Of a stretch of 10,193 nucleotides of DNA, positions 1 to 6,854 are shown piece after piece; within the stretch, counting starts at the first letter, position 1, and every line of letters begins with the position of its first letter. This DNA is from Pyropia haitanensis. Lineage: Eukaryota > Rhodophyta > Bangiophyceae > Bangiales > Bangiaceae. The notes below the pieces were generated by a model, which searched no databases, was not told the origin of the DNA, and saw only the letters and a list, made by a program, of their open reading frames with translations. Made by a program: the position numbers and the translations under genes. The stretch spans positions 1-10,193 of the forward strand of contig SDUX01000131.1 of the NCBI GenBank assembly GCA_008729055.1. The letters run 5' to 3'.

Positions 1-135
1 TGCCTTTTGGCGACGCCTCGCTCCGTTTTTTGCAGTAAAAACCTCGTAGCCTTCCGAGGAAAGGTTATAGCTGACAATCTCTAGAATATCAGGCTCATCG
101 TCTACCAACAAAATCTTAATGTCCTTCGTTTTCAT
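1..135 (-). CDS. PhoB/OmpR-type response regulator, N-terminal fragment (cut by window edge)
   Basis: Only the first 45 codons are present. They start at the ATG read from 135 downward and encode the opening of a CheY-like receiver domain: MKTKDIKILLVDDEPDILEI, with the acidic pocket pair D12-D13, then a first helix and a second strand (EGYEVFTAKNGA). The phosphoacceptor Asp, normally near residue 55, and the DNA-binding domain lie outside the window. After NGA the frame reads RRRQKA. One missing base near position 17 would restore the usual NGAEA continuation, so a single-base deletion is likely. The N-terminus resembles flavobacterial PhoB-like regulators, usually paired with a PhoR-type histidine kinase, but the output domain cannot be seen. 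It is transcribed divergently from the TonB-dependent receptor across a shared regulatory region. The receiver call is secure; the PhoB assignment is inferred from sequence feel and the neighbouring box-like repeats. Confidence 0.88.
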   Translation of the reverse strand, partial: MKTKDIKILLVDDEPDILEIVSYNLSSEGYEVFTAKNGARRRQKA

Positions 136-162
136 GGGATGGTAATTTATACGTTGATCGCC

Positions 163-194
163 CAAATGTAAATATAATACTATAACGCCATAAA
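163..194 (-). promoter_or_regulatory. Bacteroidetes-type promoter for the response regulator
   Basis: Read on the minus strand, TACATTTG (170 to 163) matches the Bacteroidetes -7 consensus TANNTTTG at every fixed base. TTTA (194 to 191) sits 20 bp upstream as a -33 element (consensus TTTG). The -7 element ends 27 bp before the ATG at 135, giving a short leader of roughly 20 nt. The upstream edge abuts the Pho-box-like repeats that begin at 198, so autoregulation is possible. Confidence 0.6.
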
Positions 195-197
195 TGC

Positions 198-266
198 TTA
201 ACGTTCATTTAATGTGATAACATTATTGTAACAGTTCTTAAATAAACACTTAACACGCGGGTAACA
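198..266 (+). promoter_or_regulatory. Pho-box-like operator: TTAACA-type hexamer ladder with 11-bp spacing
   Basis: Seven related hexamers are visible: TTAACG (198), TTAATG (209), ATAACA (217), GTAACA (228), TTAAAT (238), TTAACA (250) and GTAACA (261). Starts 198/209, 217/228 and 250/261 are each 11 bp apart, and 228 to 250 is two such steps, with a weak copy at 238-239. Direct hexamers near TTAACA with about 5-bp spacers are the known binding format of PhoP/PhoB-type OmpR-family regulators; B. subtilis PhoP uses TT(A/C/T)A(C/T)A repeats with this period. The array lies between a PhoB-like regulator gene and the TonB-dependent receptor, and ends about 20 bp before the receptor's candidate -7 element, as expected for an activator site. 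The repeats are seen directly. Binding is inferred. Confidence 0.5.
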
Positions 267-286
267 TCGCTTTTACAGCACGAGTC

Positions 287-294
287 TTTCTTTG
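287..294 (+). promoter_or_regulatory. Candidate -7 element of the TonB-dependent receptor gene
   Basis: TTTCTTTG matches TANNTTTG except at the second base and ends 30 bp before the ATG at 325, a spacing like that of other promoters here. No good -33 TTTG lies 17-23 bp upstream; that place is taken by the last two hexamers of the Pho-box-like array. This would fit an activator-dependent promoter. Confidence 0.35.
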
Positions 295-324
295 CCACCG
301 AATTATAATACAACAGATTACCAA

Positions 325-3188
325 ATGAAAACTTATCTGATAGTTGTCCTTTCCTTTCTCAGCTTTGCTGGCATTGCCCAAGAAAATGGTAGCATTGTGG
401 GAAAGCTTACTGATAAAGAACTCAATAACGAGCCTCTTGCTTTTGCCAATGTATTGATCAAGGGCACTACCCAAGGAACTACATCTGATTTTGATGGACT
501 TTTTGAAATCCCTGATGTGGAACCTGGGACCTATACCTTAGTTATAAGTTTTTTGGGTTATGAGACCCTTGAAATCCCAAATGTGATTGTTGAAACGGAT
601 AAAGTTGCCGAGATTAATGCGGGTTTGGGAGCCGGCAGTGTGGGTTTGGACGAGGTAGTGGTAACAACTTCAGCAAGCAAGGAACTCTGAAGTTGCCCTA
701 TTGCTACAGCAAAAGAATGCATTGATCATGCAGGAGGCCATCAGTGCAGAGGCGCTCACCCTTAAGGGTATTGATGATGCAGCCGCAGCGGTAGCTCAAA
801 TTTCAGGAATTTCAAAACAACAGGGCTCAAGCAACGTGTATGTTAGAGGTCTTGGAGATCGCTATCAGAATACGACCATGAATGGGTTGTCCCTCCCTTC
901 AAATGATGTGAACAAAAGAACATTAATCTTGATTTGTTCGCGTCCAGTATCATTGAGAACGTTGCGGTAAGCAAAGCTTATAGCCCTACTTTTTATGGTG
1001 ATTTTGCTGCAGGTAATGTTAACGTTGACTCCAAAGAATACACCGGAAACGGGTATTTAGAGGTTTCCCTTGGGGCCGGGGTAAACAGTAATGCGTCGGG
1101 TGAGGATTTTGTTCGGAGTGAAGGACCTAGCGATTTCGGGTTCTACAACAGGTATGATAATGATCCCTTTGCCGTGATCCTGTCCCATGGTGTAGACCCA
1201 CAGGAGGCATGGAAACCAGTAAATTTTTCAGCGGCCATTGGAGGGTGGATATTCGTTCAATTTCAACGATGACAATTCAAGGTTGAGCTTTTTTGGAGCA
1301 GCCAGCTTCAATAATGGTTATCAACTTTGGGAAGGTCCTGCCCGAGATTTTACCAATGTGCTAAAGCTCGATTTCCCAAGTGTTAGGGAGTTTGCCTACA
1401 AACTGCTACAACCATTTTGGCAATGTGACCTACAAAATCAATAATGAACACAAGGTAAAGTTCAGTTCCTTGTTTATAAACAATTCAACAGATGCCGTTG
1501 GCTTTTATGGCATTGAAGGAAATGGCTTCAATCGGGACGGTATTACTTCAGATAATGGCTTCTTCATCCAAAATGTTCAGTTAACCAGGACATGATCTTT
1601 GTGAATCAGTTGACAGGTCAACACGTATTCAGTGAAAAATGGGATTTGGATTGGGGAATAGGGTTTAACAAGGTATTTTCCGATGAACCGGATAGAAAAC
1701 GTTTCACTTTTTGAAAAACTATCAGCTCAGCTTGGACAATGATCCAACCACAAATCCAGTGTTCTTTACCAACACGGCTTTTGAAAACCAACGCTTCTTT
1801 CAGAGCATAGAGGATGATGAGCTCAATAGCTACGTCAACCTAAAACATACACTATCTGAAAACGTGAGTCTTAATTTTGGGTACAATGGCCGAAGAAAAG
1901 AAAGGGCATTCAATAGTATCCGCTATGGGTATAGAATTTTTGATCGTACCACCCGGATCACGGATGTGAACAACCTGGATTCCTTCTTTACCATAGAAAA
2001 CAGCAGCTTAGGTGGAAACGCTGATGCCTAATACGAAATTAGAAACCTCAACCTATTGTAGTGAGATTGGATCTATTAAACCGACCTGGTTTTGCCTGCA
2101 TAACTACCTATACCGGAACCTGGATATCCACGCTGGGTATGTAGCCCTGTTTTAATTGGGAGATAATTCACATTTGGTTCGCAGGTCTTCGTGCCGAATC
2201 GGATAAGGTCAGAAGATTGTTTATGATGTGATCAACCTTCGCTCCAGATGACCCAGGGGTTTAGAAATAATGTTTATGAGAACCTTTTTTCCTTCCGAGC
2301 TTGAATGTTTCGCTATGGCTTGAACGAGACTCGAGATCTTGATTTTCTTAAGTAATACGGTTTCTCTTCCCGGAATTTAAGGACGGCCCCATTTGTTTAT
2401 GAGGGCGTTACACAGCGGGTCGGAGGGTAATCCCCGATTGTTCGCGAAGGCAGGATGGTTCCGGGGTGAATTTCTCGCGACATCTACAATTTTTGATCTA
2501 AAGTATGAATGGTTCTTGGAACGGGGGGAGATTTTATCCGTACGGCTTTCGGCTAAAGTTTGGATACAAGATCCCGTAACCGGGTGTGATTTCGCGAGCC
2601 GATCGCACGGGACACAACGTTTCTTCAGAACCGTTGATCAAGCAGAGGCTTTGGAATGGAATTGAAGCGAGAAAGGACCTTGTTAACCGCATGCAGATGA
2701 CAATGCAACCTTGTTCGGTAGGTTTTGAATGGCGCGTAATACCTATACCACCAAGGATTTGAAAATCTATTTCCAGCACGGCCCTGAGTACCAAACAACA
2801 CCTTCCGGCACATCCTTTGATCGTCGATTCAGATGAACTGGAAGGAGGCTTTCTCCTTTTATCATAAACGCCGACATCATTATAAGTCCTGTTTTGAAAA
2901 TTATTCGCCAAAGCAACATTGGCATTCTCCTATTTTCACGATCGCCATTTTTGGCCTTGGGTGCGTGGTTCATTGGGAAATATCGTAGAAAACGCAGTGC
3001 CCACTTTGGAATTTTTGTTATGGAGAAATCCTATTGGAAAGCAACTTTGAGGGCAAACCCTGTAGTGCAAAATCTTTAACCTGATATCACCCCACTCAGA
3101 AGTGCATCTGGGAAGCGGCGATATTTGTAATACGAGAATTTACAACCTTGGGTTGACATTTGGACTGACCCTTAAATATAAATTTTAA
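325..3188 (+). CDS. TonB-dependent outer-membrane receptor (frame broken by multiple indels)
   Basis: This is a gated outer-membrane beta-barrel that imports a ligand using TonB energy. The ATG at 325 opens a signal peptide (MKTYLIVVLSFLSFAGIAQE). A carboxypeptidase-regulatory-like domain follows (about residues 22-105, including DFDGLFEIPDVEPGTYTLVI), then a TonB-box-like LDEVVVT. The plug domain has VYVRGLGDRYQNTTMNGLSL near 838-890. Barrel segments continue to FGLTLKYKF and the stop at 3186-3188, with the terminal Phe typical of barrel proteins. At about 950 residues the length is normal. The frame changes near 682, 925, 1243, 1395-1425, 1577 and 1710, and very often between 2030 and 3120, where stretches such as FDLKYEWFLERGEILSV still show the barrel. 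The breaks look like sequencing errors, not decay. The substrate is unknown; the nearby PhoB-like gene and box-like repeats suggest a phosphorus compound. Starting earlier, at the in-frame TTG at 292, would put charged residues before the signal peptide. Confidence 0.9.
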
Positions 3189-3211
3189 ATCTTCTTTTAA
3201 AAACGAACACA

Positions 3212-4385
3212 ATGAAAAACAAGTTCTTATTTTTAAGCCATAGCCACTATCCTTTTTGTTGCTTGTGAAAGGGATGCCATACTTCCGAAATCATTTTCAA
3301 CATCCAAACCGATAACACTCCCGTTCTGAAGATGAAGTTAAGCACTAAAGTGGTGTGTACACAGAAAATTTGACCCTAGAGCCAGGTTTGGACTACATCC
3401 TAACAGGACCTACCATTATGAGCAGTGGAACTACCATTACAATTCCGGCTGGAAACTACTATCAAGGCACAGGCGACTGGCACTAGTGTTTACTTGGCCC
3501 ATCTCACAAGGAGCACGAATCATTGCTGATGGTTCATCAGAAAATCCAATTGTATTTACTTCCGCTTCCAACGCTCCCTCATCAGGTGACTGGGGAGGAT
3601 TGATTCTTTTGGGAGAGCTCCTTTGAATTCTGTTTCTGGAACTGCAACGTCCACATCTGAAATTGGCAACCTACCCTATGGAGGCAATGTGGTAGATGAC
3701 AATTCTGGAATCTTGCGCTATGTAAGAGTGGAGTACTCCGGTGGAGCAGCTGATGGTCAATCTGAAAATAACGGTTTCTCCTTTTATGGGGTAGGAAACG
3801 GAACTACCGTGGAATACATTCAAGCTTTTGAAGGCGATGATGATGGAGTGGAGTTCTTTGGCGGAACTGTAAATGCAAGTTTTTGTTGCCGTTGTCAATG
3901 CTGCAGATGATTCAATCGACTGGACAGAAGGATACTCCGGAACAATTACCGACGCATATGTTTTGCAAGGAGACGGTATTGGTGATGAGGCTTTTGAATG
4001 TGATGGTTTCAATACAGATTTTACCAATGCAACAGGTGCCTTTTCCAATCCCACGGTTACCAATGTAACTATTGAGAGTCAAAGCGCCACTGATAGCACA
4101 AGAGGATTCCTTTTACGTGCTGGCACCCAAGGTACTTTTACCAATGTTGAAATTATTGGGAAAGACACTGGAATCTCGGTGGATGATGATGAAGAGGCTA
4201 CCCCTACTTCACAAAACATCACGGATGATACACTTACTTTCACCGATGTAACTTTTACCAATGTTACTTCCAATACTGCTATCGATGGTGGAGTTGTTGA
4301 AGGTGATTTGGTAACAGGAATTGGCAACGGAACTGGAACGGATATTGCAACTTGGGGAACTGGTTGGACTAGAGGAATCAACTAG
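3212..4385 (+). CDS. Secreted beta-helix-like lipoprotein next to the TonB-dependent receptor (frame broken)
   Basis: The ATG at 3212 begins MKNKFLFL. After a one-base frame correction near 3237, a lipoprotein signal ends in the lipobox LFVAC followed by acidic residues (ERD). The mature protein, about 370 residues, is rich in Gly, Thr, Asn and Asp, with few Lys/Arg and no Cys-rich core. Repeated short strands such as TGPTIMSSGTTITIPAG, SGILRYVRVEYSGG, TTVEYIQAFEGDDDGVEFFG and YSGTITDAYVLQGDG suggest a right-handed parallel beta-helix. It ends TGWTRGIN at 4385. Frame changes occur near 3237, 3270-3360, 3470, 3500, 3615 and 3880. The last is an extra T in a T run. It starts 23 bp after the receptor and has no visible promoter of its own, so co-transcription is likely. 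A surface-exposed partner that binds ligand for the receptor is an inference. I cannot name the family. Confidence 0.75.
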
Positions 4386-4407
4386 TTGACTCCCTTTCAT
4401 AAATAAT

Positions 4408-4436
4408 AAAAAGCCCTCTTTACGAGGGCTTTTTTT
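4408..4436 (+). terminator. Rho-independent terminator after the receptor/lipoprotein pair
   Basis: AGCCCTC (4412-4418) pairs with GAGGGCT (4424-4430) around a TTTAC loop. The stem is extended by an A run pairing with the trailing T run (4431-4436). It lies 22 bp after the lipoprotein stop and marks the end of the transcript. The flanking A run means it may also work on the other strand, but no minus-strand gene ends here. Confidence 0.9.
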
Positions 4437-4472
4437 GCACTTCATCGAAAAGTGTGGGTTTTTTCCTTAGGC

Positions 4473-4506
4473 TTTTCCCTATGGGTAGCCAAATTATTTA
4501 TATTTG
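4473..4506 (+). promoter_or_regulatory. Promoter for the first small T9SS-sorted protein
   Basis: TATATTTG (4499-4506) is a full match to the Bacteroidetes -7 consensus. TTTT (4473-4476) is a weak -33 element 22 bp upstream. The -7 element ends 27 bp before the ATG at 4534. It follows directly after the terminator of the previous operon, so a fresh start of transcription makes sense here. Confidence 0.55.
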
Positions 4507-4533
4507 TGGCATAGCCTTTGTAACCAATACTTT

Positions 4534-4843
4534 ATGAAGCACCTTTACCTCGTCTTATTCTTTTTTTGTCTGTACCGTTGGATTCTCCCAGAGTTCCCAA
4601 GCAGGTGGAGATATAGACGGGTTTAAGCTTTATCCCAATCCGGTTCCACATGGCAAGGTCTTTATAGAGACTACCAAAAATGCCCCCAAGAAAATCCTCA
4701 TTTTTGATGTTTTGGGCACCCAAGTGCTCCAGACAACCATTTTAGGCCGGGAACTCAACCTTTCAAACTTGGACAAAGGCGTATATATACTTCGGGTTTT
4801 TGAGCACAACAAAGTGGCCACCAGAAAGCTGATCATCAAGTAA
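4534..4843 (+). CDS. Small T9SS type A sorting-domain protein, copy 1 (one-base frameshift in signal peptide)
   Basis: The protein is about 102 residues. The signal peptide MKHLYLVLFFF runs into a seven-T run (4561-4567); dropping one T joins it to VCTVGFSQ and the rest of the frame. After about ten linker residues comes a type A C-terminal sorting domain: GFKLYPNPV at the start, ILIFDVLGTQVLQT in the middle, and KGVYILRV then TRKLIIK at the end. In known T9SS cargo this domain targets the protein across the outer membrane and is then cleaved by the PorU sortase. Here there is almost nothing in front of it, so the protein is a sorting domain without recognisable cargo. Its closest visible relative is the next gene, with the same layout, so a tandem duplication is likely. 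Its function is unknown. Confidence 0.85.
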
Positions 4844-4924
4844 TTAGTGCATTTCATCGATGTTTTCTGTTAGCCAACATCAGATTTAGGGCCTTTACCT
4901 ACACAATTCTTTGTTTCACAACAT

Positions 4925-4959
4925 TTTATAGTCCTCCTAGAAGCTATTTTCTACTTTTA
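4925..4959 (+). promoter_or_regulatory. Candidate promoter for the second small T9SS-sorted protein
   Basis: TACTTTTA (4952-4959) matches TANNTTTG at all but the last base. TTTA (4925-4928) lies 23 bp upstream. If this is used, transcription starts close to or after the ATG at 4962, which supports the ATG at 4986 as the true start, with the -7 element 26 bp before it as at other promoters here. Confidence 0.35.
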
Positions 4960-4985
4960 CAATGCTTATACCCAAATCAGCATTT

Positions 4986-5309
4986 ATGAAGAAAATCTAC
5001 TTTGTACTCATTATGGCTTTACCCCTATTCACATTTGGTCAGGAATTGGTCAGTGTAAACACTGAGCAAGTGCAAGAGCTAAAAGGCTTTAAAATGTACC
5101 CTAATCCGGTATATGGCGATGAGGTATACCTTACCACAGCAACCAACGGAAGCAAACAAATAAAAATCTATGATGTATTTGGGGAAGTGGTCCTCACTGA
5201 TAGGATTTCCACAAACACCCTAAACGTATCACGACTAGTACCTGGGGTATATGTACTCCAAGTAACAGAAGACAAAAAGACCATGACCCGAAAACTGGTT
5301 ATTAAATAA
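4986..5309 (+). CDS. Small T9SS type A sorting-domain protein, copy 2
   Basis: This is one of only two full-length genes in the window with an unbroken frame. The ATG at 4986 was chosen over an in-frame ATG at 4962 because it gives a clean signal peptide (MKKIYFVLIMALPLFTFGQE, cleavage near FGQ) and agrees with the upstream -7 element. The 107-residue product has about 15 residues after cleavage and then a type A sorting domain: GFKMYPNPV, IKIYDVFGEVVLTDR, PGVYVLQV and TRKLVIK. It is a paralogue of the upstream gene, with matching motif order and length. No catalytic or binding domain is present. It may be a processed secreted peptide, a decoy or regulator for the sorting machinery, or the remnant of a larger cargo protein. 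None of these can be chosen from sequence alone. Confidence 0.9.
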   Translation: MKKIYFVLIMALPLFTFGQELVSVNTEQVQELKGFKMYPNPVYGDEVYLTTATNGSKQIKIYDVFGEVVLTDRISTNTLNVSRLVPGVYVLQVTEDKKTMTRKLVIK

Positions 5310-5320
5310 ATTCCAATACG

Positions 5321-5346
5321 GCCCTTCAAATGAAGGGCTTTTTTTT
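5321..5346 (+). terminator. Rho-independent terminator after the T9SS pair
   Basis: GCCCTTCA (5321-5328) and TGAAGGGC (5331-5338) form a perfect 8-bp inverted repeat with a tight loop, followed by eight T residues (5339-5346). It starts 12 bp after the stop codon of the second sorting-domain gene and separates it from the acyl-protein synthetase. Confidence 0.92.
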
Positions 5347-5364
5347 GGGTATTTTTATGCCCAA

Positions 5365-6350
5365 ATGATCAGCACCTATTCCCAACGCTTATTTTCCATC
5401 ACCTCAGAAGCTCAGTTTGAGCAACTGACCTTAGAGGCATTTCGTTTTCAATACAACAACAATGCTATCTACCAGACCTATTGCAACCATTTGGGAAAGC
5501 ATCCAAATCAAGTAGCCAAAAGCCAGGACATTCCCTTTTTGCCTATTCAGTTTTTTAAGTCCCATACCATATTGTCCTCCACCGATTTGCCGCAAACCAT
5601 TTTCGAAAGCAGCGGTACCACCCAAAGCAGTACCAGCAAACACTATGTCACGGACCTAGAATTGTACAGACAAAGTTTCCTCAATGGTTTCAAAGAATTT
5701 TACGGAAATATTGAGGATTACTGCATTCTGGCACTACTGCCATCCTATTTGGAGCGAGAAGGCTCTTCCTTGGTTTATATGGTTGACGAACTGGTAAAAC
5801 GGTCCAAACATGCTGATAGTGGTTTTTACCTTTATGACCTGGAAACCTTAAAGCAAAAACTACTTCAACTCGAATCAAATCAGAATAAAACATTACTTAT
5901 CGGTGTGTCCTTTGCACTTTTGGATTTGGCAGAACAGTTTCCGATAAAACTGAAACATACCTCTGTAATGGAAACAGGGGAATGAAGGGAAGGCGTAAGG
6001 AGCTTATCCGAGAAGAATTGCACGACATATTAAAAAACGCCTTTGGCATTTCTCACATCCACTCTGAATATGGGATGACCGAACTCTTATCCCAGGGCTA
6101 CTCCAAAGGAAATGGAATCTTTAACACACCGAAATGGATGAAAGTGCTAACACGGGATACGGAAGACCCGCTTTCACCACAACCCAATGGCAAGACCGGT
6201 GGCATTAATGTAATCGATTTGGCCAATATTAATTCATGTTGTTTTATAGCCACTCAGGATTTGGGGAAAACCTATGAAGATGGATCTTTTGAAGTTTTGG
6301 GTAGGTTTGACCATTCGGACGTTAGGGGATGCAACCTCATGGCGCTGTAA
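5365..6350 (+). CDS. LuxE/PaaK-like acyl-protein synthetase (acyl transferase), one frameshift
   Basis: This is a member of the LuxE-type branch of adenylate-forming enzymes. LuxE activates a fatty acid with ATP and carries it as a thioester; the substrate here is unknown. About 328 residues, typical for the short Bacteroidetes form. Visible motifs in order: ESSGTTQSSTSKHYV (about residues 73-87), an ATP phosphate-binding loop; SEYGMTE (near 6064-6084), the adenylate-binding motif; and TQDLGKTYEDGSFEVLGRFD followed by RGCNLM at the C-terminus, the hinge region. LuxE is acylated on a Cys near its C-terminus, so the Cys in GCNLM is a candidate acyl carrier. The frame breaks near 5976-5980, where a run of four G needs a fifth to give METGGMKGRRK. 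No luxC, luxD or luxAB is nearby, so bioluminescence is not implied. It converges on the minus-strand lipoprotein, whose stop is 7 bp away. Confidence 0.85.
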
Positions 6351-6357
6351 AATGGAA

Positions 6358-6788
6358 TTAATCCACCAATCTATATTCCAGACCAGGTCCGTCACAGGCA
6401 TTCCATGAACCAAAAAGCACCTGGTTACGAAAGCGATAAAATCTCCTTCCCGTTTCCCAAGCAACTAGCAATCAGCTCTTCACCAGTTAGATAGGTAAGT
6501 TCGAAATACACTTGTTGCCCTTCTTGGATTAAAATATGGGTTCCCGTGGCTTGAGTAATTACTCCATCTCTTTGTCTGGATTTAAAAAAACTCCCATCCG
6601 GGTTGATCAGATAGTATTCTTGCACGACATTTCATCACCGGTGGTCTCTGAATTGATGAGGCTCCCCGTCATGCGCACCAATTCCCACCTTTCAATTCCA
6701 CCCTGAAGTGGAACATATTCCTCAACATCGGAGTTTGAGTTACAGGAAAAAGCACGAAGAAGGACAATATAATAACAATGGTTCTCAT
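6358..6788 (-). CDS. Uncharacterised lipoprotein downstream of tyrS (frame broken three times)
   Basis: The start is the ATG read down from 6788: MRTIVIILSFFVLF, then, after a one-base slip in the A run at 6747-6751, the lipobox LFSC. The mature protein, about 125 residues, contains WELVRMTGSLINSETTG, then QEYYLINPDGSFFKSRQRDG and HILIQEGQQVYFELTYLTGE, and ends GPGLEYRLVD at 6358. Further frame slips lie near 6622 and 6433. The alternating beta-strand pattern and small size suggest a lipocalin-like or other compact beta-barrel fold, anchored to a membrane by its lipid. Two Cys residues remain in the mature part (ASCLGNG and NACDGPG) and could form a disulfide. It lies 66 bp behind tyrS on the same strand, and I saw no convincing promoter of its own. 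I do not recognise the family. Confidence 0.65.
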
Positions 6789-6854
6789 GGATAAGGACTT
6801 ATATCCAATAAGAGTCTATGATCACTTTTTGGTTGCGCCCCTTTAAAGTAGTAT

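Noticed and set aside
198..266. CRISPR array or short tandem-repeat mini-satellite
   Set aside because: The units are only 6 bp and degenerate, with no unique spacers of CRISPR length; a regulator operator fits better.
292..324. Upstream TTG start for the receptor adding 11 residues
   Set aside because: The added residues are polar and would precede the signal peptide; the ATG at 325 gives a standard signal peptide and a sensible distance to the promoter element.
2534..2911. 125-codon open frame on the minus strand
   Set aside because: It is antisense to the receptor barrel, whose plus-strand phrases are recognisable across the same bases; the minus protein has no signal, motif or coherent composition.
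325..3188. Receptor as a true pseudogene or phase-variable gene
   Set aside because: Breaks are scattered, not in one hypervariable tract, and equally affect essential genes nearby, so sequence error is the better explanation.
3671..4063. 130-codon open frame on the minus strand
   Set aside because: It is opposite the beta-helix lipoprotein and owes its length to that gene's Thr/Gly/Asp-rich codons; no family features.
4962..4985. ATG at 4962 as start of the second sorting-domain protein
   Set aside because: It adds MLIPKSAF before a clean signal peptide starting MKKI, and lies only 2 bp after the likely -7 element.
5976..5985. Programmed frameshift or split acyl-transferase genes
   Set aside because: There is no slippery heptamer with a downstream structure; a single lost G in a G run explains it, and similar slips occur in every other gene.
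5365..6350. Bioluminescence (lux) operon
   Set aside because: Only a LuxE-like gene is present; no luciferase, reductase or transferase subunits are in the window, and such solitary homologues are known in Bacteroidota.
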